From the NCBI GenBank assembly GCA_012719085.1, contig JAAYBA010000478.1:1-34942 (forward strand): a stretch of 34,942 nt of DNA, written 5' to 3'. Source of the DNA: Planctomycetota bacterium (GTDB lineage: Bacteria; Planctomycetota; Phycisphaerae; Sedimentisphaerales; Anaerobacaceae). Shown in pieces: positions 1 through 6,733 of this stretch (position 1 is the stretch's first letter; each line of letters starts with the position of its first letter). The translations under genes and the position numbers were made by a program. The notes under the pieces were generated by a model, which searched no databases, was not told the DNA's origin, and was given only the letters and a program-made list of their open reading frames with translations.

Positions 1-215
1 CCGACGCCGCCTCCGATCTGTTGCGGGTTCGTGCCACCGATCTGAGAGGTAGGCTGCGAAGCCTGTCGAAGCGTCTCGCCGAGCACTTCGGAAAACGTGA
101 CCTGACTGGCCTTGAAGGCGGTGGTGTTGACGTTGGCCAGGTTGTTGCCCGCCACGTCCAACATCGTCTGATGGGCCTGGAGTCCGGTCACTCCGCACGA
201 CAACGCGTAACTCAT
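1..215 (-). CDS. flgE: Flagellar hook protein FlgE, N-terminal part (cut by window edge)
   Basis: This is the first 71 codons of a protein starting at the ATG at 215; the rest lies beyond the left edge. The N-terminus reads MSYALSCGVTGLQAHQTMLD and continues with GNNLANVNTTAFK, the conserved N-terminal helix of the rod/hook family (FlgB/C/E/F/G). A protein encoded just after flgD with this N-terminus is most probably the hook subunit FlgE, which is exported through the flagellar type III apparatus and polymerises into the hook. An AGGAGAG ribosome-binding site lies a few bases upstream of the ATG. It is 39 bases downstream of flgD, in the same direction, so the two are probably co-transcribed. 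A distal rod protein (FlgG/FlgF) is the alternative, since only the shared N-terminal domain is visible. Confidence 0.88.
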   Translation of the reverse strand, partial: MSYALSCGVTGLQAHQTMLDVAGNNLANVNTTAFKASQVTFSEVLGETLRQASQPTSQIGGTNPQQIGGGV

Positions 216-254
216 TGCACTTCTCTCCTACTACTGAAAACGCCGATTAGCCTG

Positions 255-635
255 TTAGTCTCGAATGGAAAGCACATCTTTGAGTCCGACCTGGTCGTCC
301 CCCACGAGCAGCGTGACCTCGCCGTCGTCCAGGACCACTTCCTCCACCTGACCCGTCCGGGTCTCCAGGGTTCCATCGCTGGCCGTCCCAACGAATGAGA
401 CGTCTTTGCCAATCAAGGAGCCGGCGTAGTCCTGTTGGACGGCCTTCAGCACATCGCCGAAGGAACTGTTCATGTTCTCCAACTGCTGCAGTTGTGAGAA
501 CTGCGCCAGTTGGGCCGCCATGTCCTTGTTGTCCATCGGTTCCAGAGGATTCTGATTCTGAAGCTGCGTGACGAGCAGCTTCATGAAGTCCATTTGAAGC
601 GCACTGGCCGACGAGACGGCATTCGTCTCACTCAT
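255..635 (-). CDS. flgD: Flagellar hook capping / hook assembly protein FlgD (short form)
   Basis: The 126-residue product has the diagnostic FlgD N-terminal region: MDFMKLLVTQLQNQNPLEPM (residues 15-34), followed by AAQLAQFSQLQQLENMN. FlgD forms the scaffold cap on which FlgE subunits assemble into the hook. The C-terminal half (VGTASDGTLETRTGQVEEV and on) looks like a short beta-rich portion, and the protein is about half the length of enterobacterial FlgD (about 230 residues), so the FLN/Tudor-like C-terminal domains seem absent. Short FlgD forms occur in other bacteria. It heads a minus-strand pair with flgE, and a near-perfect sigma-54 promoter lies about 100 bases upstream (733-748). 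The start is the ATG at 635, preceded by a purine-poor leader. Confidence 0.93.
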   Translation of the reverse strand: MSETNAVSSASALQMDFMKLLVTQLQNQNPLEPMDNKDMAAQLAQFSQLQQLENMNSSFGDVLKAVQQDYAGSLIGKDVSFVGTASDGTLETRTGQVEEVVLDDGEVTLLVGDDQVGLKDVLSIRD

Positions 636-732
636 GTTCGTTCACCTTACCTGTTGAAGAATCTCTTTCCTGCGGCAAAATTGTCGTCCGCGCTGCGCGC
701 GTCCGCCTCTGCCGACGACCGTAGACCACAGG

Positions 733-748
733 AGCAACCACTGTGCCA
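733..748 (-). promoter_or_regulatory. Sigma-54 promoter for flgD-flgE
   Basis: Read on the minus strand the sequence is TGGCACAGTGGTTGCT, matching the sigma-54 consensus TGGCAC-N5-TTGC(A/T) at every defined core base, with the correct 10-base gap between the -24 GG and the -12 GC. The predicted transcript start is near 722, giving a leader of about 85-90 bases before flgD. Two sigma-54 activators are encoded nearby, which supports the call. Confidence 0.82.
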
Positions 749-973
749 TCCGGGTGCGGCCGTCGGCAAGAAGCGTCGCAAAACGCGCATAACGCTGCGT
801 CCGAACAACCACTTAGGACCTTCACATGTTTTTTTCCCGCTCCCGATGGCATCGGTCACAAACGTCTGAAGACCGGACAAATCTTCTCCCGCCCGGAGAA
901 TCCTGCCCCGATCGCACAGCCGATAAATTTTCCCTGCCCGACGGCAATTTGCCCTCCCTTCGACGCCGGATGC

Positions 974-985
974 GTCCCATAAGAC
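974..985 (+). repeat. GTCCCATAAGAC direct repeat, copy 1 (possible activator site)
   Basis: Copy 1 of a 12-base element found three times between the two divergent sigma-54 promoters (974-985, 1046-1057, 1111-1122). Copy 1 differs from copy 2 at one base. The copies lie about 177, 105 and 40 bases upstream of the plus-strand promoter at 1151. A related CCATAAGA occurs at 2854-2861, about 75 bases upstream of the third sigma-54 promoter. A role as an enhancer-binding site is inference. Confidence 0.4.
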
Positions 986-1045
986 TTGCGGGAGGAGTCC
1001 TGCGCACGCGCGACGCGCCGACGACCGCCCGCGTCGGCTGGCTAT

Positions 1046-1057
1046 GTCCCATAAAAC
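1046..1057 (+). repeat. GTCCCATAAAAC direct repeat, copy 2
   Basis: Copy 2 of the element described at 974-985; 11 of 12 bases are identical. It starts 72 bases downstream of copy 1, close to seven helical turns, so both could face the same side of the DNA. Confidence 0.4.
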
Positions 1058-1110
1058 GCCACGATCGTCACTGTCGAAAGCCCGTCGTCCACCGCGTGAC
1101 ATCGCAACCC

Positions 1111-1122
1111 GTCCAATAAAAG
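1111..1122 (+). repeat. GTCCAATAAAAG direct repeat, copy 3
   Basis: Copy 3 of the same element, matching copy 2 at 10 of 12 positions and starting 65 bases after it. It lies about 40 bases before the -24 element at 1151. Confidence 0.3.
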
Positions 1123-1150
1123 ATTCAAGTTGTTTCGGACGTGCAACCGA

Positions 1151-1166
1151 TGGGTCCGGTATTGCC
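1151..1166 (+). promoter_or_regulatory. Probable sigma-54 promoter for the FleQ-like regulator
   Basis: The sequence TGGGTCCGGTATTGCC keeps the -24 TGG and the -12 TTGC at exactly the sigma-54 spacing, but the -24 box deviates (TGGGTC for TGGCAC). The predicted start is near 1177, about 40 bases before the ATG at 1219. The weaker match suggests low-level or autoregulated expression of the activator gene. Confidence 0.5.
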
Positions 1167-1218
1167 TATGGAACGATGCAACAGGACACCAATACTCTGA
1201 CAGTGACATTGGGGTGGT

Positions 1219-2661
1219 ATGAGCATACTTCGACGGATCGCAGTCATCAGCAGAAACACACACATACACAGTCTCGCCCAGGAAGTGGCCCAGGAAGTGT
1301 TTGTGGCCGACGACCTGGCCGAGGCAAGTGACATCGTCAAGGCGGCGATGCCGGACATCGCACTGTTCGACGGCAGTGTATCGCCGAGCCATATCCGCCG
1401 CTTCCTGGATCGGATCCACCGGCAGATGAATCGTGTCCCGACGGCCGTCGTCGTTTCCTTCGATCCCCCGTCGTTCTCGGATCGCGAATACGACCAGTCG
1501 GGCATCGCCCACCGCCTCATCGGCCAAGACAATCACCGGAGGCTTCACGACATCGCCGCCGGGGTCCGGGATGCCGAGCGAGGCAACGGCGAGAACGAAG
1601 GCGCGCAGGCACCCTACTTCATCGACGATCGCGCCGCGGCTGTCTCGATGGTCGGGCAGAGCAAAGCGGTGTGTGACGCCTTGCGGATGATCCATCTCGT
1701 CGCGGACAGCCAGTGCAACCCCGTTCTCCTCCTCGGCGAAACGGGAACGGGCAAAGAGGTCGCCGCCCAAGCCGTCCACAAGGCCAGGCATCCTCATGCC
1801 CCGTTCGTCGCCGTCAACTGTGCCGCCCTGACCAGCACCCTGCTGGAAAGCGAACTCTTCGGGCACGTCAAGGGGGCCTTCACCAGTGCGGACCGCGACA
1901 AAACGGGCCTGCTCGAACAGGCCGGGTCCGGGACGCTGTTCCTCGATGAGATCAGCGAGATGCCGCTCGAACTGCAGGCCAAGCTTCTGCGCGTCCTGCA
2001 GGAGCGAACGTTCCGCCGAGTCGGCGGCGTCAAGGATCTGACCTGTGAAGCCACCATCATTGCCTCAAGCAATCGGAACCTGAAGAAGGAGGTCCGAGAA
2101 CATCGTTTCCGTCAGGACCTCTACTATCGTCTGAACATCTGCCCGATCGTGTTGACCCCCCTGCGCTCGCCGGACCGCAGGGAAGACATCCCCCTTCTGG
2201 CGCGCTACTTCCTGGCCCATTCGAACATCCGCGGCGGCCGGCCCGACAAGGTGACCGCGATCACCAGACTCGCCCTCGAATCGCTCTCCCAGCACGACTG
2301 GCCCGGAAACGTGCGCGAGCTGCGCAACGTGATCGAGCGAGCCATCCTGCTGGAACGAACGGACAAGATCGGGCTTAGCAGTATTGTAATCGAGCCTTCG
2401 GAGGGCGACGAGAGCGGCCCGAGCTCGGTCGGCGAACGCATCCAAGGCTTCTCTCTGGAGAAAGCGGAGCGCGAGTTGATCGCCCGCGCACTGCACAAGA
2501 CCGGCTGGCAAAAAACCCAGGCGGCGTCTCTTCTGGGCATCACGCGTGCGACGTTGTACGCCAAGGTCAAGCAGTACAACATCCAAAAGACGTCCTCCCA
2601 ACAGAACAACACCGATCTGCCTGCCCCCGAGCCCTCGACCGAACCTGCCCTCGTAGGTTGA
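1219..2661 (+). CDS. Sigma-54-dependent transcriptional activator, FleQ/NtrC type
   Basis: A 480-residue bacterial enhancer-binding protein that would drive open-complex formation by sigma-54 RNA polymerase at flagellar promoters. Residues 1-120 look like a receiver or FleQ-type domain: an Asp sits at the phosphoacceptor position (D51 in ALFDGS), but the acidic pocket at the N-terminus is replaced by IAVISRN and no KP motif is seen. The AAA+ domain has Walker A GETGTGKE (about 172-180), the sigma-54-contacting loop as GAFTSA rather than GAFTGA (about 219-224), Walker B LFLDEIS, and the R-finger region [11 protein letters not shown] Fis-type helix-turn-helix ([22 protein letters not shown]) is near the C-terminus. 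It lies between flgD and the TPR operon, so it is probably the flagellar master regulator; the start ATG follows a GGGGTGG stretch. Confidence 0.93.
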   Translation: MSILRRIAVISRNTHIHSLAQEVAQEVFVADDLAEASDIVKAAMPDIALFDGSVSPSHIRRFLDRIHRQMNRVPTAVVVSFDPPSFSDREYDQSGIAHRLIGQDNHRRLHDIAAGVRDAERGNGENEGAQAPYFIDDRAAAVSMVGQSKAVCDALRMIHLVADSQCNPVLLLGETGTGKEVAAQAVHKARHPHAPFVAVNCAALTSTLLESELFGHVKGAFTSADRDKTGLLEQAGSGTLFLDEISEMPLELQAKLLRVLQERTFRRVGGVKDLTCEATIIASSNRNLKKEVREHRFRQDLYYRLNICPIVLTPLRSPDRREDIPLLARYFLAHSNIRGGRPDKVTAITRLALESLSQHDWPGNVRELRNVIERAILLERTDKIGLSSIVIEPSEGDESGPSSVGERIQGFSLEKAERELIARALHKTGWQKTQAASLLGITRATLYAKVKQYNIQKTSSQQNNTDLPAPEPSTEPALVG

Positions 2662-2701
2662 CCGTCATGCGGCTGAGGCCGAACGCCGCCGCTGCGGTCA
2701 A
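2658..2701 (+). repeat. Inverted repeat over the stop codon of the first activator
   Basis: TTGACCG at 2658-2664 pairs with CGGTCAA at 2695-2701, and GCGGC at 2669-2673 can pair with GCCGC at 2688-2692 inside it. The TGA stop lies in the outer stem. No T-run follows, so it is not a classical intrinsic terminator; it may protect the 3' end or attenuate read-through. Confidence 0.4.
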
Positions 2702-3035
2702 GGCGGCAAAATCTCTCACGCAGACGCTTGAGGCGAGCCGCGCCGTGTGACAGCCGGCTGCCCCGCGCATCCCCTGCGTAGCCAATACCGGCCGTCGGCT
2801 GTCAGAAAACTGGGCGAGCCGTATAGAATCCTGACACGATTCCGGTGACGCGCCATAAGAAGAAGGACCTGTCAACCGCCCTATCAGCCGCCACAGGGCC
2901 CTCCGACGCGTTCGCGGCCATCTGCCGCATGTCTCTGGCACGCCTGTTGCTATGGTACTGCCCAAGGCCCGGGCCGCACTCTGCATACGCCTAAGGCAAT
3001 CGGCCGCACCGGGCCAGTTGAGAGATGGAAACGTC
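2662..3035. other. Intergenic region before the TPR operon
   Basis: This 374-base gap holds the tail of the inverted repeat at 2658-2701, a CCATAAGA element at 2854-2861 resembling the repeats upstream of the first activator, and a textbook sigma-54 promoter at 2936-2951. No gene is supported here; the open frame running upstream of 3036 starts after the -12 element and before the predicted transcript start. Confidence 0.6.
2936..2951 (+). promoter_or_regulatory. Sigma-54 promoter for the TPR / second activator / fliLMN-flhA operon
   Basis: TGGCACGCCTGTTGCT matches the full sigma-54 consensus TGGCACG-N4-TTGCT with exact spacing. The predicted transcript start is near 2962, which rules out the ATG at 2952 as a start and supports 3036. 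The genes from 3036 to at least 8275 are closely spaced, so this is probably the operon's main promoter. Confidence 0.92.
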
Positions 3036-5591
3036 ATGGCAATGAAACGGCCACAACCAAGTCGCAAGAAGAAGATCGAGGCACAGACGCCGCTCGACGA
3101 CGAGCTCTTTGCGACCCCGGTCGACCGGCCGGAATACGGCGACGTCTTCGCCTCATTGCTCGATCTCGCTTCCGAGGTCGGCGTACCCGAGTACGGCGAT
3201 CCCATCGACGGCCCGATGACCTCGCCGCTGCGCCTGCCTCGTCCGCGATTCTCCAATATGCAGAAGGGCTTGTTCGCAGGAATCGTCTTCATCGGCGCCC
3301 TGGTGGCCTACGCTCTGCTTCGCGTCCTACCGTCGGAGTCGCAGCCCGATGGCCCCGCACAGGCAGGAGCTACGCAGAGCCAGTATACATCCTTTCAGCA
3401 GTCGTATACCGATTCACCGGCGCAACCGCCGTTGCAATCGGCCCAAGCTCCGGCCCCAACACCCGAGCCGGTCCCGCCGTTCGAGAGAACTCAGATCAGC
3501 CTGCCCGGCGTCGAGCCGCTTTCTTTGCAGATCGCCACCAAGCTCTATCTCAGCGCCGACTACGAAAGCGCGCTGGCCGCTTACGACAAGCTCTATCGCC
3601 GGCTTCCCCCGACGGAGGCTCAGCAGCCGTTACGCGACTTCCTGCTCCTGCGCATGGCCCTGTGCAGCAGGAATGTGGGCAACGCCCAACAGGCCGACAA
3701 CATGCTTCGGACCGTGTCCCTCAGCCGCCTTCCGATGCTTCGGGCCTTGGCGCGATATCATCAGAGCACCACTCTGGTACGGCGCGAACGCTTCCTCGAG
3801 GCGGCCACGCGGGCCTATCAAACCGTCGGCCTGGTCGATGTAGTGGACTATGACGAGACATGGCTTTCCGCTGTACAACGGCAATGCTCGTTCCTCGCGG
3901 CCGAGGCGCTGACCCGCAGCCTTCTGTCTCTCCGGGATGCCGACGGCGACCTGCCGGCCGAACTGTGGACCGAACAGCCCGACATCGACCCGTTCGTCAA
4001 TCTGGATGAGGCCCAACTGCGGGTCTTTCTGGCCTCGGGGGCCGAGAAACTCGACGAAGCGCTGCTGGCGCCCCAGATTCGTCCGGCCAAAGAAGACGGC
4101 CACTGGACGGTGATCTGCAACGGCGCTCCCATCGAGGAGCTGCTGTCGCGGTTCGCCACGAACACCGGGCACAATATTCAATGGCTCGACGACAGCAAGA
4201 CCGGCCTTGACGAAGAGACCATCCGACGGCGGCCGGCATACATCTACCTGCGCTCGGCGACGACCCAGCAGGTTATGACGATTGCCGCCGGCAGTGTCGG
4301 GCTGCTGGCCCGCATGGACGCGCGGCGGAACGTTCGCATCGTCGATCCGTCCACCTACTTCTCGCTGGCCGATCACACCGAACTGCTCGCCGAAGAATCG
4401 GTGTCCCTCTGGCAGCGGTTCCTTCTGAGCGCCGAGGACGACAAGCGCGTCCCCAGCGCCCATTTCGCCCTGGGACTTCTGCACACCGTACGCGAGCGAA
4501 CGGACGAAGCGATCGCCGAGTACAAATTGATCGCCAATCGGTTTCCGAAAGATGCGCTGGCTCCCCATGCCCTGTTGCATTCGGGCCGGCTCAAGGTCAC
4601 GCTGCGTGACTACGGGGGCGCCCAGACGGACCTTCAGCAGCTCGTCAACCTCTATCCGGAGACCGACCTGGCGGACCGCGCCTGCCTGTATCTGGCGGAC
4701 GCCACCATGAAGGCGGGACTGTACGAGAAGGCCACGAACCTGTATCGGAAGGTCTATAACCTCGGACTGTCGCATGACTCGCAAACGGAATCGTCTCTGG
4801 GGGCCGGACGCTGCTATTATGAGACCGGGCAATATAACGACGCCGCCACATGGCTGAGCCGATACGTCGCGCTGGCTCAGAACCAGAACCGTCGCGAGTT
4901 CCCCGCGGCTTGTCTGCTCCTGGGCAAGACCTACCTGGCACTCGAGAGGCCGCAACAGGCGCAGGCCGCTCTGAACCTGGCGCTTCGGGGCGATCTGTCC
5001 CGTCAACAGCACGTCGAGACCATCACCACTCTGGTCAAGACCTACATGCAACAGGAACTCTACGTCGAGGCCCTGAATATCCTCGAAGGCGCCAATGCAT
5101 GGCAGTTGTCGCAACAGGAAGCAGTCGAACTGCTGCTGATCCGCGCGAGGGTCCTCCGGTCGATCGGCCTTCAGAGTAAGGCGATCGCGATTCTCGCGGA
5201 GAAGAGTCAGTTTCTACCCAATTCCACTCTCAAAGGCAAAGTGGCGCTGGAGCTGGCCAACTGCTATGTCGACGGCGGCAACCTCGAGCAAGCCCACAAG
5301 ACGCTCAGTGAGATGCTGACGCTCGTCGAGGCCGGAGCGCTGGCCCAAGAGATCGGCTGTGAACTGGCGAGCATCTGTCTTCGCGTGGGCCAGCCGGAAC
5401 AAGCGATTTCCGTGTGCTCGCAACTTCTGGAACACACGGAGGACTCGGCGGAGCGAAGACAGATCCAGGCCATGCTGGCTGCGGCGTATCGCGAGAAGGG
5501 CCAATACGAACAGGCCGTCTCGGTCTTGCTCGAAGACCGAAGGACTTCTTCGCGCCCCGGCGACGTGCAGCCTGAGGGTAACAGACCGTGA
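3036..5591 (+). CDS. Membrane-anchored TPR protein with an STN/secretin-N-like insert
   Basis: The product is 851 residues if started at ATG 3036, chosen because the sigma-54 promoter transcript begins near 2962. After a charged cytoplasmic-looking N-terminus there is one membrane helix (GLFAGIVFIGALVAYALLRV, about residues 80-100), then a Pro/Gln-rich linker. TPR-like helical repeats begin near 165 (LYLSADYESALAAYDKLYRR). At about 355-437 a segment reading GAPIEELLSRFATNTGHNIQ, ending in a VRIVDP strand, resembles the STN domain of secretins and TonB receptors. TPR-like repeats then continue to the C-terminus (for example HFALGLLHTVRERTDEAIAEYK). I do not know a named family with this order. 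Its place at the head of a flagellar operon suggests an accessory factor for assembly in the periplasm or at the outer membrane (inference). It overlaps the next gene by 4 bases. Confidence 0.85.
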   Translation: MAMKRPQPSRKKKIEAQTPLDDELFATPVDRPEYGDVFASLLDLASEVGVPEYGDPIDGPMTSPLRLPRPRFSNMQKGLFAGIVFIGALVAYALLRVLPSESQPDGPAQAGATQSQYTSFQQSYTDSPAQPPLQSAQAPAPTPEPVPPFERTQISLPGVEPLSLQIATKLYLSADYESALAAYDKLYRRLPPTEAQQPLRDFLLLRMALCSRNVGNAQQADNMLRTVSLSRLPMLRALARYHQSTTLVRRERFLEAATRAYQTVGLVDVVDYDETWLSAVQRQCSFLAAEALTRSLLSLRDADGDLPAELWTEQPDIDPFVNLDEAQLRVFLASGAEKLDEALLAPQIRPAKEDGHWTVICNGAPIEELLSRFATNTGHNIQWLDDSKTGLDEETIRRRPAYIYLRSATTQQVMTIAAGSVGLLARMDARRNVRIVDPSTYFSLADHTELLAEESVSLWQRFLLSAEDDKRVPSAHFALGLLHTVRERTDEAIAEYKLIANRFPKDALAPHALLHSGRLKVTLRDYGGAQTDLQQLVNLYPETDLADRACLYLADATMKAGLYEKATNLYRKVYNLGLSHDSQTESSLGAGRCYYETGQYNDAATWLSRYVALAQNQNRREFPAACLLLGKTYLALERPQQAQAALNLALRGDLSRQQHVETITTLVKTYMQQELYVEALNILEGANAWQLSQQEAVELLLIRARVLRSIGLQSKAIAILAEKSQFLPNSTLKGKVALELANCYVDGGNLEQAHKTLSEMLTLVEAGALAQEIGCELASICLRVGQPEQAISVCSQLLEHTEDSAERRQIQAMLAAAYREKGQYEQAVSVLLEDRRTSSRPGDVQPEGNRP

Positions 5592-6697
5592 AAGTGGCCC
5601 ACCAGGTGTATCAGGACAAAAGACCGATGACCATGCAAATCGACGGACTCATGGTGAAGACGACCCGGTCTGCGAGCCGCGCCCGCTGCGATCGCCCCGG
5701 CGTCGACGACGCTGGCACCCGCATCCTGCGACCGAAGGCACAAGCGGCTACTCCACTCTCCATCGGGCTCGCGATCTTCTGCATGGCTCTGGGATCGGCG
5801 TCGCCGGAGACCACCTGGGGACAGTTCACTCCAGTTCCCTCGCCGAATCGTCGCAACGCGAAGGCACAGGCCAACGACGCCGCCCAGAGGCCGTCGCCCC
5901 CCCCCAGCACGGAGAGGCAATCGACACCGCCAAGCACCGAGAGCCCCGAGTATTCGTCGCCCGATGCGGACCACGCCGTGACCGGCCTGCGCAGCCGGAC
6001 AACGCCAACACCAGCACCGACGGAAGAAGACACCGACGCGGATCTGCCCTGGAGCACGGGCCTGACGCGTCGTCTCTGGGAAAATCGCATCCTGGCCCCC
6101 AATCCGAACGAAGACGCGGAGACCCGTGCGGCGATGGACGATCTGATCCAGAGGATTCGATCGGTGCGATTCGACGACGCTATGCCTCCAGCGGCTTCCG
6201 CTTCCGCGCAACCAGCGCCCATGGCCCAACCGAGCTCGGCTGTCAGGTCTCTGCAGGCGTCGCCGTCGGACGTAGACAAACCGGGCCCCGCGACGAGCGT
6301 CCCGGCCGAACCCGCCGCCGGCCTGACGGAGGCAATGCAGAAAAGGCTGGATCACGTGTTGCACGACCCCAATCAGGTCGGCGATCCGCTGGAGATGGCC
6401 GAACTGCTGTTCCTGAGCGGCCGCCCGACCGAAGCCACGGTCTTCTATGAAAAGGCCCTGGCGCGCACCCTGCCCAACGACTCCTCCATGGAGAACGACC
6501 GGGCGTGGATCCTGTTCCAACTGGGCAACTGCCTGCGTCATTCCGACATGGCACGGGCCAAAGAAATGTACATAAAACTCGTGTCCGAGTATCCGGCTTC
6601 CCCGTGGACCGAATTGGCCAAGGCCCATGGCCGGCTGATCACCTGGTATCAGACCGCCAAGCCACAGCAGTTCATGCCGGAACCGTCGCCGAAATGA
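5588..6697 (+). CDS. Secreted/anchored TPR-domain protein, unknown function
   Basis: A 369-residue protein whose GTG start overlaps the stop of the previous gene in a GTGA junction; an ATG at 5627 is an alternative start. A hydrophobic stretch (PLSIGLAIFCMALGSA, about 57-72) could be a signal anchor or late signal peptide. A long Pro/Ser/Thr-rich, probably disordered region follows to about residue 240. The C-terminal 110 residues look like TPR helices: EMAELLFLSGRPTEATVFYE, then LFQLGNCLRHSDMARAKEMY. Translational coupling to the large TPR protein suggests the two work together, perhaps as a complex in the envelope. No enzymatic motif is visible and I cannot name a family. Confidence 0.8.
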   Translation: MKVAHQVYQDKRPMTMQIDGLMVKTTRSASRARCDRPGVDDAGTRILRPKAQAATPLSIGLAIFCMALGSASPETTWGQFTPVPSPNRRNAKAQANDAAQRPSPPPSTERQSTPPSTESPEYSSPDADHAVTGLRSRTTPTPAPTEEDTDADLPWSTGLTRRLWENRILAPNPNEDAETRAAMDDLIQRIRSVRFDDAMPPAASASAQPAPMAQPSSAVRSLQASPSDVDKPGPATSVPAEPAAGLTEAMQKRLDHVLHDPNQVGDPLEMAELLFLSGRPTEATVFYEKALARTLPNDSSMENDRAWILFQLGNCLRHSDMARAKEMYIKLVSEYPASPWTELAKAHGRLITWYQTAKPQQFMPEPSPK

Positions 6698-6733
6698 CGG
6701 AGCACTTCGGCCCTCTAAAGGGAGACTTCGAGA

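Larger units (their letters stand above)
636..1218. other. Divergent regulatory region between flgD and the first sigma-54 activator
   Basis: This 583-base gap has no coding region I would support; the open frames here have no recognisable product. It holds a minus-strand sigma-54 promoter (733-748), a weaker plus-strand one (1151-1166), and three copies of a GTCCCATAARAC-like element at 974, 1046 and 1111. The AT-rich stretch near 820-845 and the T-run at 829-836 have no clear partner structure. Size and content fit a shared enhancer region for a divergent flagellar promoter pair (inference). Confidence 0.6.

Noticed and set aside
919-926. Perfect sigma-28 -10 element GCCGATAA
   Set aside because: The -35 position 11 bases upstream reads ATCCTGCC, with no resemblance to TAAAGTTT, and no late flagellar gene follows.
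1042-1866. Minus-strand frame of 274 codons overlapping the first activator
   Set aside because: No recognisable domain; it runs antisense to the conserved receiver and AAA+ region.
2952-3035. Upstream extension of the TPR gene from an ATG at 2952
   Set aside because: The ATG lies directly after the -12 element of a consensus sigma-54 promoter, before the expected transcript start.
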